A stretch of DNA of 64,000 nt from Methyloversatilis universalis EHg5 (lineage in GTDB: Bacteria > Pseudomonadota > Gammaproteobacteria > Burkholderiales > Rhodocyclaceae), in the NCBI RefSeq assembly GCF_000378945.1, contig NZ_KB900539.1:861241-925240 (forward strand), read 5' to 3'. Positions 27,627 through 34,739 of this stretch are shown here, piece by piece. Positions within the stretch are counted from its first letter, which is position 1. Each line of letters opens with the position of its first letter. The notes below the pieces were generated by a model. It was not told the origin of the DNA and made no database searches. It was given only the letters and a program-made list of their open reading frames with translations. The position numbers and the translations under genes were made by a program.

Positions 27627-27651
27627 GGGCTAGGGGCTGGGGACCAGGGGG
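27626..27651 (+). promoter_or_regulatory. Four-tract G-quadruplex motif covering the ribosome binding site
   Basis: GGGG-CTA-GGGG-CT-GGGG-ACCA-GGGGG between comEC and the hydrolase gene. The last G-tract (27647-27651) is also the only purine-rich ribosome-binding candidate for the ATG at 27656. Four runs of at least four guanines with 2-4 nt loops satisfy the standard quadruplex pattern, so folding in mRNA could gate translation of the downstream gene. Confidence 0.6.
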
Positions 27652-27655
27652 CGAT

Positions 27656-28576
27656 ATGGGCGTGATCGACAAGGTGGCGGGGTGGTTCGGGCGGGCGCGG
27701 GTGAGCGAACAGCCACGGCTGCTGCAGGTGCAGTGCGCGAACCCGAAAGGGCTTCACCGCATGGCCTACGCGGAGTGGGGCGACCCGGACAATCCGCGCG
27801 TGCTGCTGTGCGTGCACGGACTGACCCGGGTCGGTCGCGATTTCGATTTCCTCGCCCAGCGCCTGTCCGCGCATTACCGCGTGGTGTGTCCGGACGTGGT
27901 GGGGCGCGGCCGCAGCGACTGGCTGCCGGACGCCGCCGGCTATGGCGTGCCGCAGTACGTCGGCGACATGGTCACGCTGATCGCCCGGCTGGGCGTGGAG
28001 CGGGTGCACTGGTTCGGCACCTCGATGGGCGGGCTGATCGGCATGGCGCTGGCCGCGCTGCCGGATACGCCCATCACCCGCATGGTGCTGAACGACGTCG
28101 GCCCGGTGGTGACCGCGGTCAGCCTGCGCCGCATCGCCGAATACGTCGGCAAGGCGCCGAAATTCGCGTCGCTGGACGAGGCCGAGCGTTACATCCGCGT
28201 GGTCAGCGCGCCTTTCGGGCCGCTGACCGACGCACAGTGGCGCCATCTCACCGTACACTCCACCCGGCCGCGGCGTGACGGCGACCCGGGCTATGAAATG
28301 GGCTACGACCCGGACATCGGCAAGCCGCTGGCCGCGATGCAGTTCCTCGGCGACATCGAGCTGTGGAGCCTGTACGACGCGATACGCTGCCCGACCCTGT
28401 GCGTGCGCGGCGCAGAATCTGACCTGATCACCCGCGATACGCTGGCGCAGATGGCGGAGCGCGGCCCGAAGGCGCGCACGCTCGAAATACCCGGTGTCGG
28501 TCACGCGCCGATGTTCATGGACATCGCGCAGACCGCGCCGATCCAACAATTCCTGCTGGAAGACACGGTTTCATGA
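27656..28576 (+). CDS. Alpha/beta hydrolase
   Basis: 306 residues from ATG 27656. The fold is clear: 'RVLLCVHGLTRVGRDFDF' (oxyanion loop after strand 3), 'VCPDVVGRGRSDWL', the nucleophile elbow 'GTSMGG' with Ser123, the acid in 'GAESDLIT' and the catalytic His in 'IPGVGHAPMFMD'. No signal peptide is seen, so it is cytoplasmic. It resembles esterase/C-C hydrolase-like members of COG0596; the substrate is unknown. It overlaps the DUF1415 gene (ATGA) and probably shares a transcript with it. Its ribosome site lies within a G-quadruplex motif. Confidence 0.9.
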   Translation: MGVIDKVAGWFGRARVSEQPRLLQVQCANPKGLHRMAYAEWGDPDNPRVLLCVHGLTRVGRDFDFLAQRLSAHYRVVCPDVVGRGRSDWLPDAAGYGVPQYVGDMVTLIARLGVERVHWFGTSMGGLIGMALAALPDTPITRMVLNDVGPVVTAVSLRRIAEYVGKAPKFASLDEAERYIRVVSAPFGPLTDAQWRHLTVHSTRPRRDGDPGYEMGYDPDIGKPLAAMQFLGDIELWSLYDAIRCPTLCVRGAESDLITRDTLAQMAERGPKARTLEIPGVGHAPMFMDIAQTAPIQQFLLEDTVS

Positions 28577-29133
28577 ACAAGGACGAAGTCATCGCCACTA
28601 CCCGGCACTGGCTGGAAAAGGCGGTCATCGGGCTCAATCTGTGCCCGTTCGCCAAGGCGGTGTATGTGAAGGAACAGGTGCGCTACGTGGTGAGCGAGGC
28701 GAAGCACCTCGACGGCCTGCTGGAAGACATCGACCGCGAGATCGACTTCCTGGCTGCGGCCGATCCGGCCGCGGTCGATACCACGCTCATCATGCACGCC
28801 TCGCTGCTGGAGGATTTCCTCGATTTCAACGACTTCCTCGACATCGTGGACGAGGCGGTCAGCGAACAGGGGCACGAGGGCGTCATCCAGGTGGCGGCTT
28901 TCCACCCGCAGTGGCAGTTCGCCGACACCGAGCCGGACGACATCGGCAACTACACCAATCGCGCGCCTTTCCCGACCATCCATCTGCTGCGCGAAGCCAG
29001 CGTCACGCGCGCGGTCGATGCCTTCCCGGAAGCGGAAAGTATCTACGAGCGCAATATCGAAACGCTGAACCGGCTCGGCCTGGACGGCTGGCGCGCGCTC
29101 GGCCTGCCGGACGGCAGCCGCCGCCCGGGCTGA
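28573..29133 (+). CDS. DUF1415 family protein
   Basis: 186 residues. ATG 28573 overlaps the hydrolase stop. Recognised by 'WLEKAVIGLNLCPFAKAVYVK' (residues about 13-33, cut here at conserved NLCPFAK), 'FNDFLDIVDEAV', 'IQVAAFHPQWQFADTEPDDIGNYTNRAP' in shorter conserved pieces (AAFHPQWQF, NYTNRAPFPTIHLLRE) and 'ESIYERNIETL'. Conserved Cys, His and Asp residues suggest an enzyme or metal site, but no function is established. The family is widespread in proteobacteria, usually as a single cytoplasmic protein of this length. It is the last gene of the comEC-side transcript before a convergent small gene. Confidence 0.88.
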   Translation: MNKDEVIATTRHWLEKAVIGLNLCPFAKAVYVKEQVRYVVSEAKHLDGLLEDIDREIDFLAAADPAAVDTTLIMHASLLEDFLDFNDFLDIVDEAVSEQGHEGVIQVAAFHPQWQFADTEPDDIGNYTNRAPFPTIHLLREASVTRAVDAFPEAESIYERNIETLNRLGLDGWRALGLPDGSRRPG

Positions 29134-29135
29134 GA

Positions 29136-29151
29136 CGACCCGGTCGGGTCG
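29136..29151. terminator. Weak bidirectional hairpin between convergent genes
   Basis: CGACCC-GGTC-GGGTCG is a 6-bp stem with a 4-nt loop in the 26-nt gap between the DUF1415 stop and the stop of the convergent small gene. It has no proper U-tract on either side, so this is only a candidate. Confidence 0.3.
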
Positions 29152-29159
29152 CCACCGTT

Positions 29160-29432
29160 TCAGTCGAATTCCGACTCCGCGTCCAGTGCCGCGCTGAGCG
29201 CGGCCCAGTCGCAGGTCTGGTGATGCAGGCCGCCGGCGGTCGGAATGTCGATCGCGAACACCTTGCCGTCCGCGCTCAGCAGGCCGGTGCCATGCAGCGC
29301 CGGGCCATCCGGCTGCGCCGGGTCGCGCACCACCACCTTCAGCGGGCGGCCGGGTACGGCGGATTCGAGGCGCAGGCGGTTGGAGTGATTGCTCAGATCG
29401 ACGATGTAGTCGGTGGTGCAGGCCGTGCTCAT
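29160..29432 (-). CDS. Small hypothetical protein
   Basis: 90 residues. I chose ATG 29432 because GGGAGGA lies 4-5 nt upstream; a longer frame would run through the 34-bp tandem repeats and is not credible. The sequence begins MSTACTTDYIVDLSNHSN and is beta-rich with 'LKVVVRDP' and 'GKVFAIDIPTAGG'. There is no signal peptide or membrane segment. I do not recognise the family. The three 34-bp repeats lie 32-133 nt upstream of the start, where its promoter would be, so they may be its control region. Confidence 0.6.
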   Translation of the reverse strand: MSTACTTDYIVDLSNHSNRLRLESAVPGRPLKVVVRDPAQPDGPALHGTGLLSADGKVFAIDIPTAGGLHHQTCDWAALSAALDAESEFD

Positions 29433-29463
29433 GACGTCCTCCCGTTCAACGTGGGCCAGGGGC

Positions 29464-29565
29464 CGTCCGGCGTGCAGCGATCCGGACAGGGCACTCAGGT
29501 CCGGGGTGAAGCTTTCCGGACTAAGCACTCTGGTCCGGGATGAAGCTTTCCGGACAAGGCAGGCA
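29464..29565. repeat. Three tandem 34-bp repeats, each with a GTCCGG...CCGGAC palindrome
   Basis: Units start at 29464, 29498 and 29532, exactly 34 bp apart. The first 24 bp of units 2 and 3 (GGTCCGGGGTGAAGCTTTCC then GGAC) differ at one base, and unit 1 matches them at 19 of 24 positions. Each unit has GTCCGG and CCGGAC half-sites around an 11-bp centre. The array lies between the histidine kinase 3' end and the start of the 90-residue gene, both on the minus strand. It looks like an array of operator sites. Confidence 0.75.
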
Positions 29566-29623
29566 GAAACCGTGCAGCGATGCGTTCAATCTAGCACCGT
29601 ACGCCGTCATCGTGCGTGTCGTA

Positions 29624-30964
29624 TCAGGCAGCGATGGAGGCTACGGTGCCCGCTGGCGACGTGCGGCCGGGCGTGGCGGCGCGCGCCAGAGGCATGTCGA
29701 TCACGAAGCGCGCACCTCCGTCCGGCCCCGATTCGGCACGTATGCGGCCGCCGTGGCGCGACACGATGCGCGCCACGATGGCCAGTCCGGCGCCCACGCC
29801 CGGATGTTCGCTGGCCGGGTGCAGCCGCTCGAACACCCGGAACATGCGGTGTGCCTGCGCCGGGTCGAAACCCGGGCCGTTGTCGCTTACCGCATAGCAG
29901 GCGCGATTGCCCTCGACCCAGCCGTCTACGCGTATTTCGCTGACCGTCTGGCTGCGCGAGAACTTCAGCGCGTTGTCGATCAGGTTCTGCCATACCTGCC
30001 TGAACAGCACCGGATCGGCCAGCGTTTCCGGCAGCGGGGCGATATCCACCCGCACCTGACTGTCGTCGCGATAGCCCGGATGGGCCGCCACCACGTCGCG
30101 CACCAGCAGGCCCGGATTGACGCGCTGCACTTCGGGCGACTTGCTGCCGATGCGCGAGAAATCGAGCACCGCGTCGATCAGTTCGCCCATGCGCTGGGTG
30201 TTGGCGAGGATGCGGTCGAGGCAGACGCGCTGGTCCGGCGGCAGGGCTTCGCCGGCCTCTTCGAGCAGGATGCGCGAAAAGCCGTCGATCGCGCGCAGCG
30301 GGGTGCGCAGGTCGTGTGCGCACGAGTAGCCGAAGGCCGACAGGTCGTCGTTGAGCTGGCGCAGTTCCAGCGTGCGGGCGGCCACTCGCTCTTCCAGATG
30401 TTCGTTCGCCTCCAGCAGCCGGCGCTCGGACGCCTCGAGCGCGATCAGCGTGCGTGCCTGTTTCAGCGTGGCGCGGCGCAGTTCCAGCTGAGATACGACA
30501 TGGCGGGCCAGCGCGGCCAGCGCTTCGCGCTGCGCGCCGGTCAGCGTGCGGGCCACGCGGTCGGCCACGCACAGCGCGCCGACTGCGTGGCCTTCCGGCG
30601 TGATCAGCGGCGCACCGGCGTAGAAGCGGATGTGCGGCGCACCGGTCACCAGCGGGTTGTCGGCGAAGCGCTCATCGGCGTGGGTGTCCTCGATCACGAA
30701 CACTTCGCGCTGGGCGATGGCGTGGCCGCACAGCGCAATGTCGCGCGGCGTTTCGTGCGGGCCGCGGTCGCTGCGCGCCTTGAACCACTGGCGGTCGCGG
30801 TCGACCAGGCTGATATAGGCCAGCGGCGTGCCGCACAGTTGCGTGGCCAGCAGCACGAAGTCGTCGTACAGCGGCTCGCGGTCGGTGTCGAGAATGGCGT
30901 ATTCGGCCAGCGCCGCGAGGCGGGCGCTTTCGTCGGGCAGAGCGGGGGCAGGCAGATAGGTCAT
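29624..30964 (-). CDS. GAF-domain sensor histidine kinase (orphan)
   Basis: 446 residues from ATG 30964 (MTYLPAPALPDESARLAAL). The order is a GAF domain (about 20-165; 'FDDxxxLA', 'CGTPLAYISLVDRDRQWFKA' and 'GAPLITPEGHAVGALCV' type motifs), a coiled coil (about 165-210), a HisKA domain with the phosphorylated His217 in 'FGYSCAHDLRTPLRAIDGFS', and an HATPase domain ('NLIDNALKFS', 'DNGPGFD', 'GVGAGLAIVARIV'). The H-box resembles that of bacteriophytochrome-type kinases. There are no membrane segments, so it senses a cytoplasmic or diffusible signal. No response regulator is adjacent. It is divergent from truC. Confidence 0.92.
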   Translation of the reverse strand: MTYLPAPALPDESARLAALAEYAILDTDREPLYDDFVLLATQLCGTPLAYISLVDRDRQWFKARSDRGPHETPRDIALCGHAIAQREVFVIEDTHADERFADNPLVTGAPHIRFYAGAPLITPEGHAVGALCVADRVARTLTGAQREALAALARHVVSQLELRRATLKQARTLIALEASERRLLEANEHLEERVAARTLELRQLNDDLSAFGYSCAHDLRTPLRAIDGFSRILLEEAGEALPPDQRVCLDRILANTQRMGELIDAVLDFSRIGSKSPEVQRVNPGLLVRDVVAAHPGYRDDSQVRVDIAPLPETLADPVLFRQVWQNLIDNALKFSRSQTVSEIRVDGWVEGNRACYAVSDNGPGFDPAQAHRMFRVFERLHPASEHPGVGAGLAIVARIVSRHGGRIRAESGPDGGARFVIDMPLARAATPGRTSPAGTVASIAA

Positions 30965-31074
30965 GGCGGCGGGGCTGTTCTTGGTGTTCTGTACCGATGC
31001 GCGGCCGGGTTCTCGGGCCGGACACCGGGTCGTCGAGCGACAGGGGCGGATGATGCAGTGACCATTTGGACTTG

Positions 31075-31094
31075 ATCTTGATCGCGGACAAGAT
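31075..31094. promoter_or_regulatory. Inverted repeat in the histidine kinase/truC divergent region
   Basis: ATCTTG-8 nt-CAAGAT within the 289-bp gap between the kinase start and truC. The surrounding 60 bp are AT-richer than the genes. A second pair of GTAC/GTAC half-sites lies just downstream (about 31099-31119). It is a possible operator or promoter region; no -35/-10 pair is convincing. Confidence 0.3.
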
Positions 31095-31253
31095 TCATGT
31101 ACGGAACATCTTCTGTACGTGATCCGCCGTGACGCCTGCGGCGTCTCCCGCACATGCGGCATCATGCGGGCGGGCCGCAGTGCCCTGGCCCCTCACACGT
31201 CCGATCCTGTCTCCCTGACCGCCATGCCGCCGGCTGCCATGCCAGATTCCCCG

Positions 31254-31997
31254 ATGCTGGACATTCTTTTCCGCGACGACTTCATGGTCGCCATCGACAA
31301 GCCGTCCGGTTTGCTGGTGCATCGCACCACGCTCGACCGCCACGAAACCGAATTCGCGGTGCAGCGGCTGCGTGACCAGATCGGGCAGCGGGTGTGGCCG
31401 GTGCACCGGCTGGACCGTGGCACTTCAGGCGTGCTGGTGTTCGCGCTGAACCCGGAGGCCGCTCATGCGCTGGCGCAGCAGTTCGCGGCGCATCTGCCCG
31501 CCAAGCGCTATCTGGCGGTGGTGCGCGGGCATCCGCCGGAAGCGGGTGACATCGATCACCCGCTGCGCCGCATCGACGACGCAATCGACCCGCGCGCCGC
31601 GCGCGAGGGCGCAGAACCGGTGGCTGCCCAGCCGGCGCTCACCCGCTACCGCCGGCGGGCGGTGGCCGAAATGCCGGTGGCCATCGACCGCTATCCGGCC
31701 AGCCGCTACGCACTGGTCGAGGCGATGCCGCTGACCGGCCGCACCCACCAGATACGTCGCCATCTGAAGCACATCGCCCACCCCATCATCGGCGACGCCA
31801 CCTACGGCAAGGGCGCGCACAACCGCTATGTCGCCACCCTGTGCGACGAGCCCCGCCTGCTGCTCGCCTGTATACATATGCATATCCGCCACCCGGTCAG
31901 CGGCGAGGACATCGCACTGCGCTGCCGGCCCGGCAACGCCTTCGAGCAGCTGGCGCAGGTGTTCGGGTGGGATGCCGCGCTGCTGAGCCCGGCATGA
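31254..31997 (+). CDS. truC: tRNA pseudouridine synthase TruC (RluA family)
   Basis: 247 residues if started at ATG 31254 (MLDILFRDDFMVAIDKPSG), which aligns with the MLEILYxDE start of E. coli TruC; ATG 31239 and 31224 are alternatives. The catalytic motif is 'VHRLDRGTSGVLVFALN' with Asp in HRLDR, followed by 'KRYLAVVRG', 'MPLTGRTHQIRRHLKHIAHPIIGDATYG' in shorter conserved pieces (GRTHQIRRHL, HPIIGD) and 'LLLACIHMHIRHP'. The region 'TRYRRRAVAEMPVAIDRYPASRYALVE' matches TruC rather than RluA/RluD. It makes pseudouridine 65 in tRNA. No strong ribosome site is visible. Confidence 0.88.
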   Translation: MLDILFRDDFMVAIDKPSGLLVHRTTLDRHETEFAVQRLRDQIGQRVWPVHRLDRGTSGVLVFALNPEAAHALAQQFAAHLPAKRYLAVVRGHPPEAGDIDHPLRRIDDAIDPRAAREGAEPVAAQPALTRYRRRAVAEMPVAIDRYPASRYALVEAMPLTGRTHQIRRHLKHIAHPIIGDATYGKGAHNRYVATLCDEPRLLLACIHMHIRHPVSGEDIALRCRPGNAFEQLAQVFGWDAALLSPA

Positions 31998-32028
31998 GTG
32001 GTGGTGCAGAGATGAAGTGCGGCGGTGG

Positions 32029-32065
32029 GATGAAAGCTGCATCGCGGCGAGGGCGCCGCTCCCAC
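32029..32065. repeat. REP-like GC-rich palindromic element, copy 2
   Basis: GATGAAAGCTGCATCGCGGC continues to GCCGCTCCCAC. It contains the stem GGCG(A)GGGCGCC-type palindrome and, read on the minus strand, shares GGGAGCG(G)C...CGCCGCGATG..GCTTTCA with the element at 21267-21296. It lies 32 nt after truC in intergenic DNA. Confidence 0.5.
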
Positions 32066-32112
32066 GATCCTGTGACAGGCAGTGCGGATCCGCCTGACCG
32101 GTTCGCGCCTGA

Positions 32113-32130
32113 ATAGTCCGTTCGGACTAT
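32113..32130. promoter_or_regulatory. 8-bp inverted repeat upstream of the ExbB-fusion gene
   Basis: ATAGTCCG-TT-CGGACTAT, a perfect 8-bp inverted repeat with a 2-nt centre, 76 nt before the ATG of the DUF2341-LamG-ExbB gene. The core TCCGTTCGG recurs at 37986-37993 in the leader of the PEP-CTERM gene of the same cluster. It is a candidate operator. Confidence 0.45.
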
Positions 32131-32167
32131 CCGCGCGAATATTTCATGTCATGGCAAGGACACGTTG

Positions 32168-32194
32168 GGCCGGGAGAATCCGGCCTGAATTTTT
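32168..32194 (+). terminator. Hairpin plus U-tract immediately before the ExbB-fusion start
   Basis: GGCCGG-GAGAAT-CCGGCC (32168-32185) is followed by TGAATTTTT ending at 32194, only 12 nt before ATG 32206. It is terminator-like in form, and in this position it could act as an attenuator. The start codon also lacks a recognisable Shine-Dalgarno. Confidence 0.5.
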
Positions 32195-32205
32195 CCCGCC
32201 CTGCC

Positions 32206-33885
32206 ATGAAAAAAATCATTGCCCTTGGCGCCCTTGCGGCGCTCGCACCTTCCTTTGCCAACGCCTGGTGGGACCAGGCGTGGACCGCCCGTCGCACCGT
32301 CACGCTGGACACCTCCGCCACCGGCGTCACCATCGCTGCGCCGCAGTCTTCGGTGCCAGTCGTGGTGCGCCTGCACAGCGGCAACTTCGATTTCACTGCT
32401 GCGAAGGAGGATGGCTCGGATCTGCGTTTTGTCGCTGGCGACGACAAGACGGTGATCAAGCACCATGTCGAGCGCTACGACAGCCTGAACGAGCTTGCGG
32501 TTGTGTGGGTGCAGGTGCCGCTGGTGGCGCCCGGTCAGGACAAGACCACCGTCTACGCCTATTTCGGCAATGCCGCGGTTGGTGGCGCGCAGGACAGCAA
32601 GGCCAGCTATGACGCCTCGACCGTCGGTGTCTGGCATTTCGCCGAGTCGGCGCCGCTGGCAGATGCTTCGGTCAGCGCGCTGAGCGCCACCGGTAGCGTG
32701 AATATCCAGAAGGCCGCACTGTTGGGCGACGCGGCCATCTTCGCCGGCAGCCCGCTGCGCGTGCCGGCCTCGCCAGCGCTTGCGACCAGCGCGGGTGGTG
32801 CGTGGACGATGTCGGCCTGGATCAAGCCGGCCGGCGCACAGCAGGCGACGCTGTATGCGCAGGGTACGCTGACGGTGAAGGTCGACGGCAGCGCGTTCGC
32901 GCTCGATGTGGCCGGCACCCGTGTGGCCGGTGGCACGCTGAAGGCAGGCGCTTGGCAGCACGTCGCGGCCACGGTCGGTGGCGGTAAGGCCACGCTGTAT
33001 GTCGACGGCCAGCCGGTCGGCAGCGCTGACGCCGCACTGCCGGCGGGGCAGGCTGAGGTCGTGATCGGTGACGCCTACAGCGGCGAACTGGACGAGCTGC
33101 AACTGGCAAACACGGTGCGCAGTGCAGACTGGATCAAGCTGGCCTCCGCCGGACAGGGTGCGGACAGCACCTTCGTCAGCGTGCGCGAAGACGCGGCGGG
33201 CGGCGAAGAGGGCGGCCACAACTACTTCGGCATCCTGATCGACAACCTCACGGTTGATGCCTGGGTGGTCATCGTCATCCTCGCGGTCATGTTCGTCATC
33301 AGCTGCTGGGTGATGATTGCCAAGGCCCTCCTGGTCGGTCGCATCGACGGCGACAACCGCGCCTTCCTGCAGCGCTTCCGTGGCGCTAGCGTCGACTTCC
33401 TGAAGCTGGATCAGGGCGCTGTACACAAGAGCTCGTCGCTGTTCCGCCTGTACGGTGCGGGCCTGAGGGAAATCCGCAAGCGCTTCGACGTGCAGGGTGA
33501 AGCCGCCGGTCTGACCGGTGCCTCGATGGACGCGATCAAGGCGTCGATCGACGCCGATCTGGTACGCGAATCGCACAAGCTCAACTCGCAGATGGTGCTG
33601 CTCACCATCGCGATTTCGGGCGGTCCCTTCCTTGGCCTGCTCGGTACCGTGGTCGGCGTCATGATCACCTTTGCCGCCATCGCGGCGGCGGGCGACGTGA
33701 ATGTGAACGCCATCGCGCCGGGCATCGCCGCCGCCCTGCTGGCCACCGTGGCCGGCCTCGCGGTCGCGATTCCGGCGCTGTTCGGCTACAACTACCTCGC
33801 GGCGCGCATCAAGAACATCAGCGCCGACATGCAGATCTTCGTCGACGAGTTCATTACCCGCGTCGCCGAAGTGCACGGCCGATAA
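32206..33885 (+). CDS. DUF2341-LamG-MotA/TolQ/ExbB fusion (proton channel with periplasmic sensor-like domain)
   Basis: 559 residues from ATG 32206. A signal peptide spans residues 1-20 (cleavage after FANA). Residues about 21-145 match DUF2341 ('WWDQAWTARRTVTLDT', 'VVVRLHSGNFDF', 'TTVYAYFGN'). Residues about 148-325 are a LamG/concanavalin-like domain ('AWTMSAWIKPAG', 'AWQHVAATVGGGKATLYVDGQPVG' in parts, 'GELDELQLANTVRS'). The proton channel follows, with membrane helices at about 353-375, 467-493 and 505-533 and the typical 'GPFLGLLGTVVGVMITF' and 'GIAAALLATVAGLAVAIPALFGYN' patterns. Family knowledge says ExbB works with ExbD and TonB to drive outer-membrane processes with proton motive force. 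The fused periplasmic domains suggest it senses or binds a glycan or protein. It heads a run of ten same-strand genes. Confidence 0.93.
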   Translation: MKKIIALGALAALAPSFANAWWDQAWTARRTVTLDTSATGVTIAAPQSSVPVVVRLHSGNFDFTAAKEDGSDLRFVAGDDKTVIKHHVERYDSLNELAVVWVQVPLVAPGQDKTTVYAYFGNAAVGGAQDSKASYDASTVGVWHFAESAPLADASVSALSATGSVNIQKAALLGDAAIFAGSPLRVPASPALATSAGGAWTMSAWIKPAGAQQATLYAQGTLTVKVDGSAFALDVAGTRVAGGTLKAGAWQHVAATVGGGKATLYVDGQPVGSADAALPAGQAEVVIGDAYSGELDELQLANTVRSADWIKLASAGQGADSTFVSVREDAAGGEEGGHNYFGILIDNLTVDAWVVIVILAVMFVISCWVMIAKALLVGRIDGDNRAFLQRFRGASVDFLKLDQGAVHKSSSLFRLYGAGLREIRKRFDVQGEAAGLTGASMDAIKASIDADLVRESHKLNSQMVLLTIAISGGPFLGLLGTVVGVMITFAAIAAAGDVNVNAIAPGIAAALLATVAGLAVAIPALFGYNYLAARIKNISADMQIFVDEFITRVAEVHGR

Positions 33886-33900
33886 GGGCAGCAGCGCGCC

Positions 33901-34311
33901 ATGTCCGCCGACGTAAAGGGAGAGAACCAGCCCTACGACGAGATCAACGTCACCCCGATGCTTGATCTCGCCTACGTGCTGCTGGTGGTGTTCATCATCA
34001 TGACCACCGCCTCGGTGCAGGGCGTCAAGGTCGATGCGCCGCAGACGCGCACCACCGCCTCGCTGGCCAAGCCCCAGACCAAGGCCATCACCATCACCGC
34101 TGCCGGCGACGTCTATCTGGATGCCTATCCGGTCGACATGGCCACGCTGGAAGCCCGGCTCGCGCAGTACAAGGGCGCCAACCCGGCGCTGCCGGTGGTG
34201 CTCAAGGGCGACGCTGCCGCGCACTACGAGAAGGTGTCGGCGGTGCTGGAAATCTGCAAGCGGCTGGACATCACCGAAGTCGGTCTGGTGACCAAGAAGG
34301 TGGCCGGCTGA
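33901..34311 (+). CDS. exbD: ExbD/TolR family protein, first copy
   Basis: 136 residues from ATG 33901. A short cytoplasmic N-terminus ends in 'YDEINVTPMLDLAYVLLVVF', the canonical ExbD segment with the proton-path Asp22 in the single membrane helix. The periplasmic domain ('AITITAAGDVYLDAYPVDMATLEARL', residues about 62-87) has the ExbD/TolR fold pattern and ends 'ITEVGLVTKKVAG'. It is the stator partner of the upstream ExbB-like channel. A second, divergent copy follows 23 nt downstream. Two copies in series are common in Ton systems dedicated to particular substrates. Confidence 0.95.
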   Translation: MSADVKGENQPYDEINVTPMLDLAYVLLVVFIIMTTASVQGVKVDAPQTRTTASLAKPQTKAITITAAGDVYLDAYPVDMATLEARLAQYKGANPALPVVLKGDAAAHYEKVSAVLEICKRLDITEVGLVTKKVAG

Positions 34312-34334
34312 TGCCGCGCGGATGACACACAGCC

Positions 34335-34739
34335 ATGCAGATCAATACCGAAGCCAAACCCTACGACTCGATCAACGTCACGCCCATGCTGGATCTGGCC
34401 TACGTGCTGCTGGTCGTGTTCATCCTGATGACCACTGCCGGCGTGCAGGGGCTGACGATGACGCTGCCCAAGCCGTCGAACAAGCCGAGCACCGAACAAC
34501 ATGAAGTGAAGATCGTGCAGGTGATGGAAAGCGGCGCGCTGATGGTCAATGGCGTCGGCGTGACGCTGGACCAGCTCGAAGGCCAGCTCGATGCCGCGCG
34601 CGCGCGTGATCCGAAATTCAGCGTGATGATCCGTGGCGAGGCGCGTGCGCCTTACAACGGCGTCATCCAGGTGGTCGATCTGGTCAATCGCATGGGCATC
34701 GCCAACGTCGGCCTCATCACTTCGCGGATCGGCACCTGA
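34335..34739 (+). CDS. exbD: ExbD/TolR family protein, second copy
   Basis: 134 residues from ATG 34335. It shares 'INVTPMLDLAYVLLVVFI' with the first copy (Asp20 here), but the periplasmic domain is diverged ('VKIVQVMESGALMVNGVGVTLDQLEGQL', residues about 58-85) and ends 'MGIANVGLITSRIGT'. Near-identity of the membrane segment with divergence outside suggests a heteromeric ExbD pair in one complex. The stop overlaps the start of the TonB-like gene (TGATG), so the two are translationally coupled. Confidence 0.95.
   Translation: MQINTEAKPYDSINVTPMLDLAYVLLVVFILMTTAGVQGLTMTLPKPSNKPSTEQHEVKIVQVMESGALMVNGVGVTLDQLEGQLDAARARDPKFSVMIRGEARAPYNGVIQVVDLVNRMGIANVGLITSRIGT

Noticed and set aside
29433-29528. 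N-terminal extension of the 90-residue hypothetical protein
   Set aside because: It would translate the 34-bp repeats from a GTG without a ribosome site, whereas ATG 29432 has GGGAGGA upstream.
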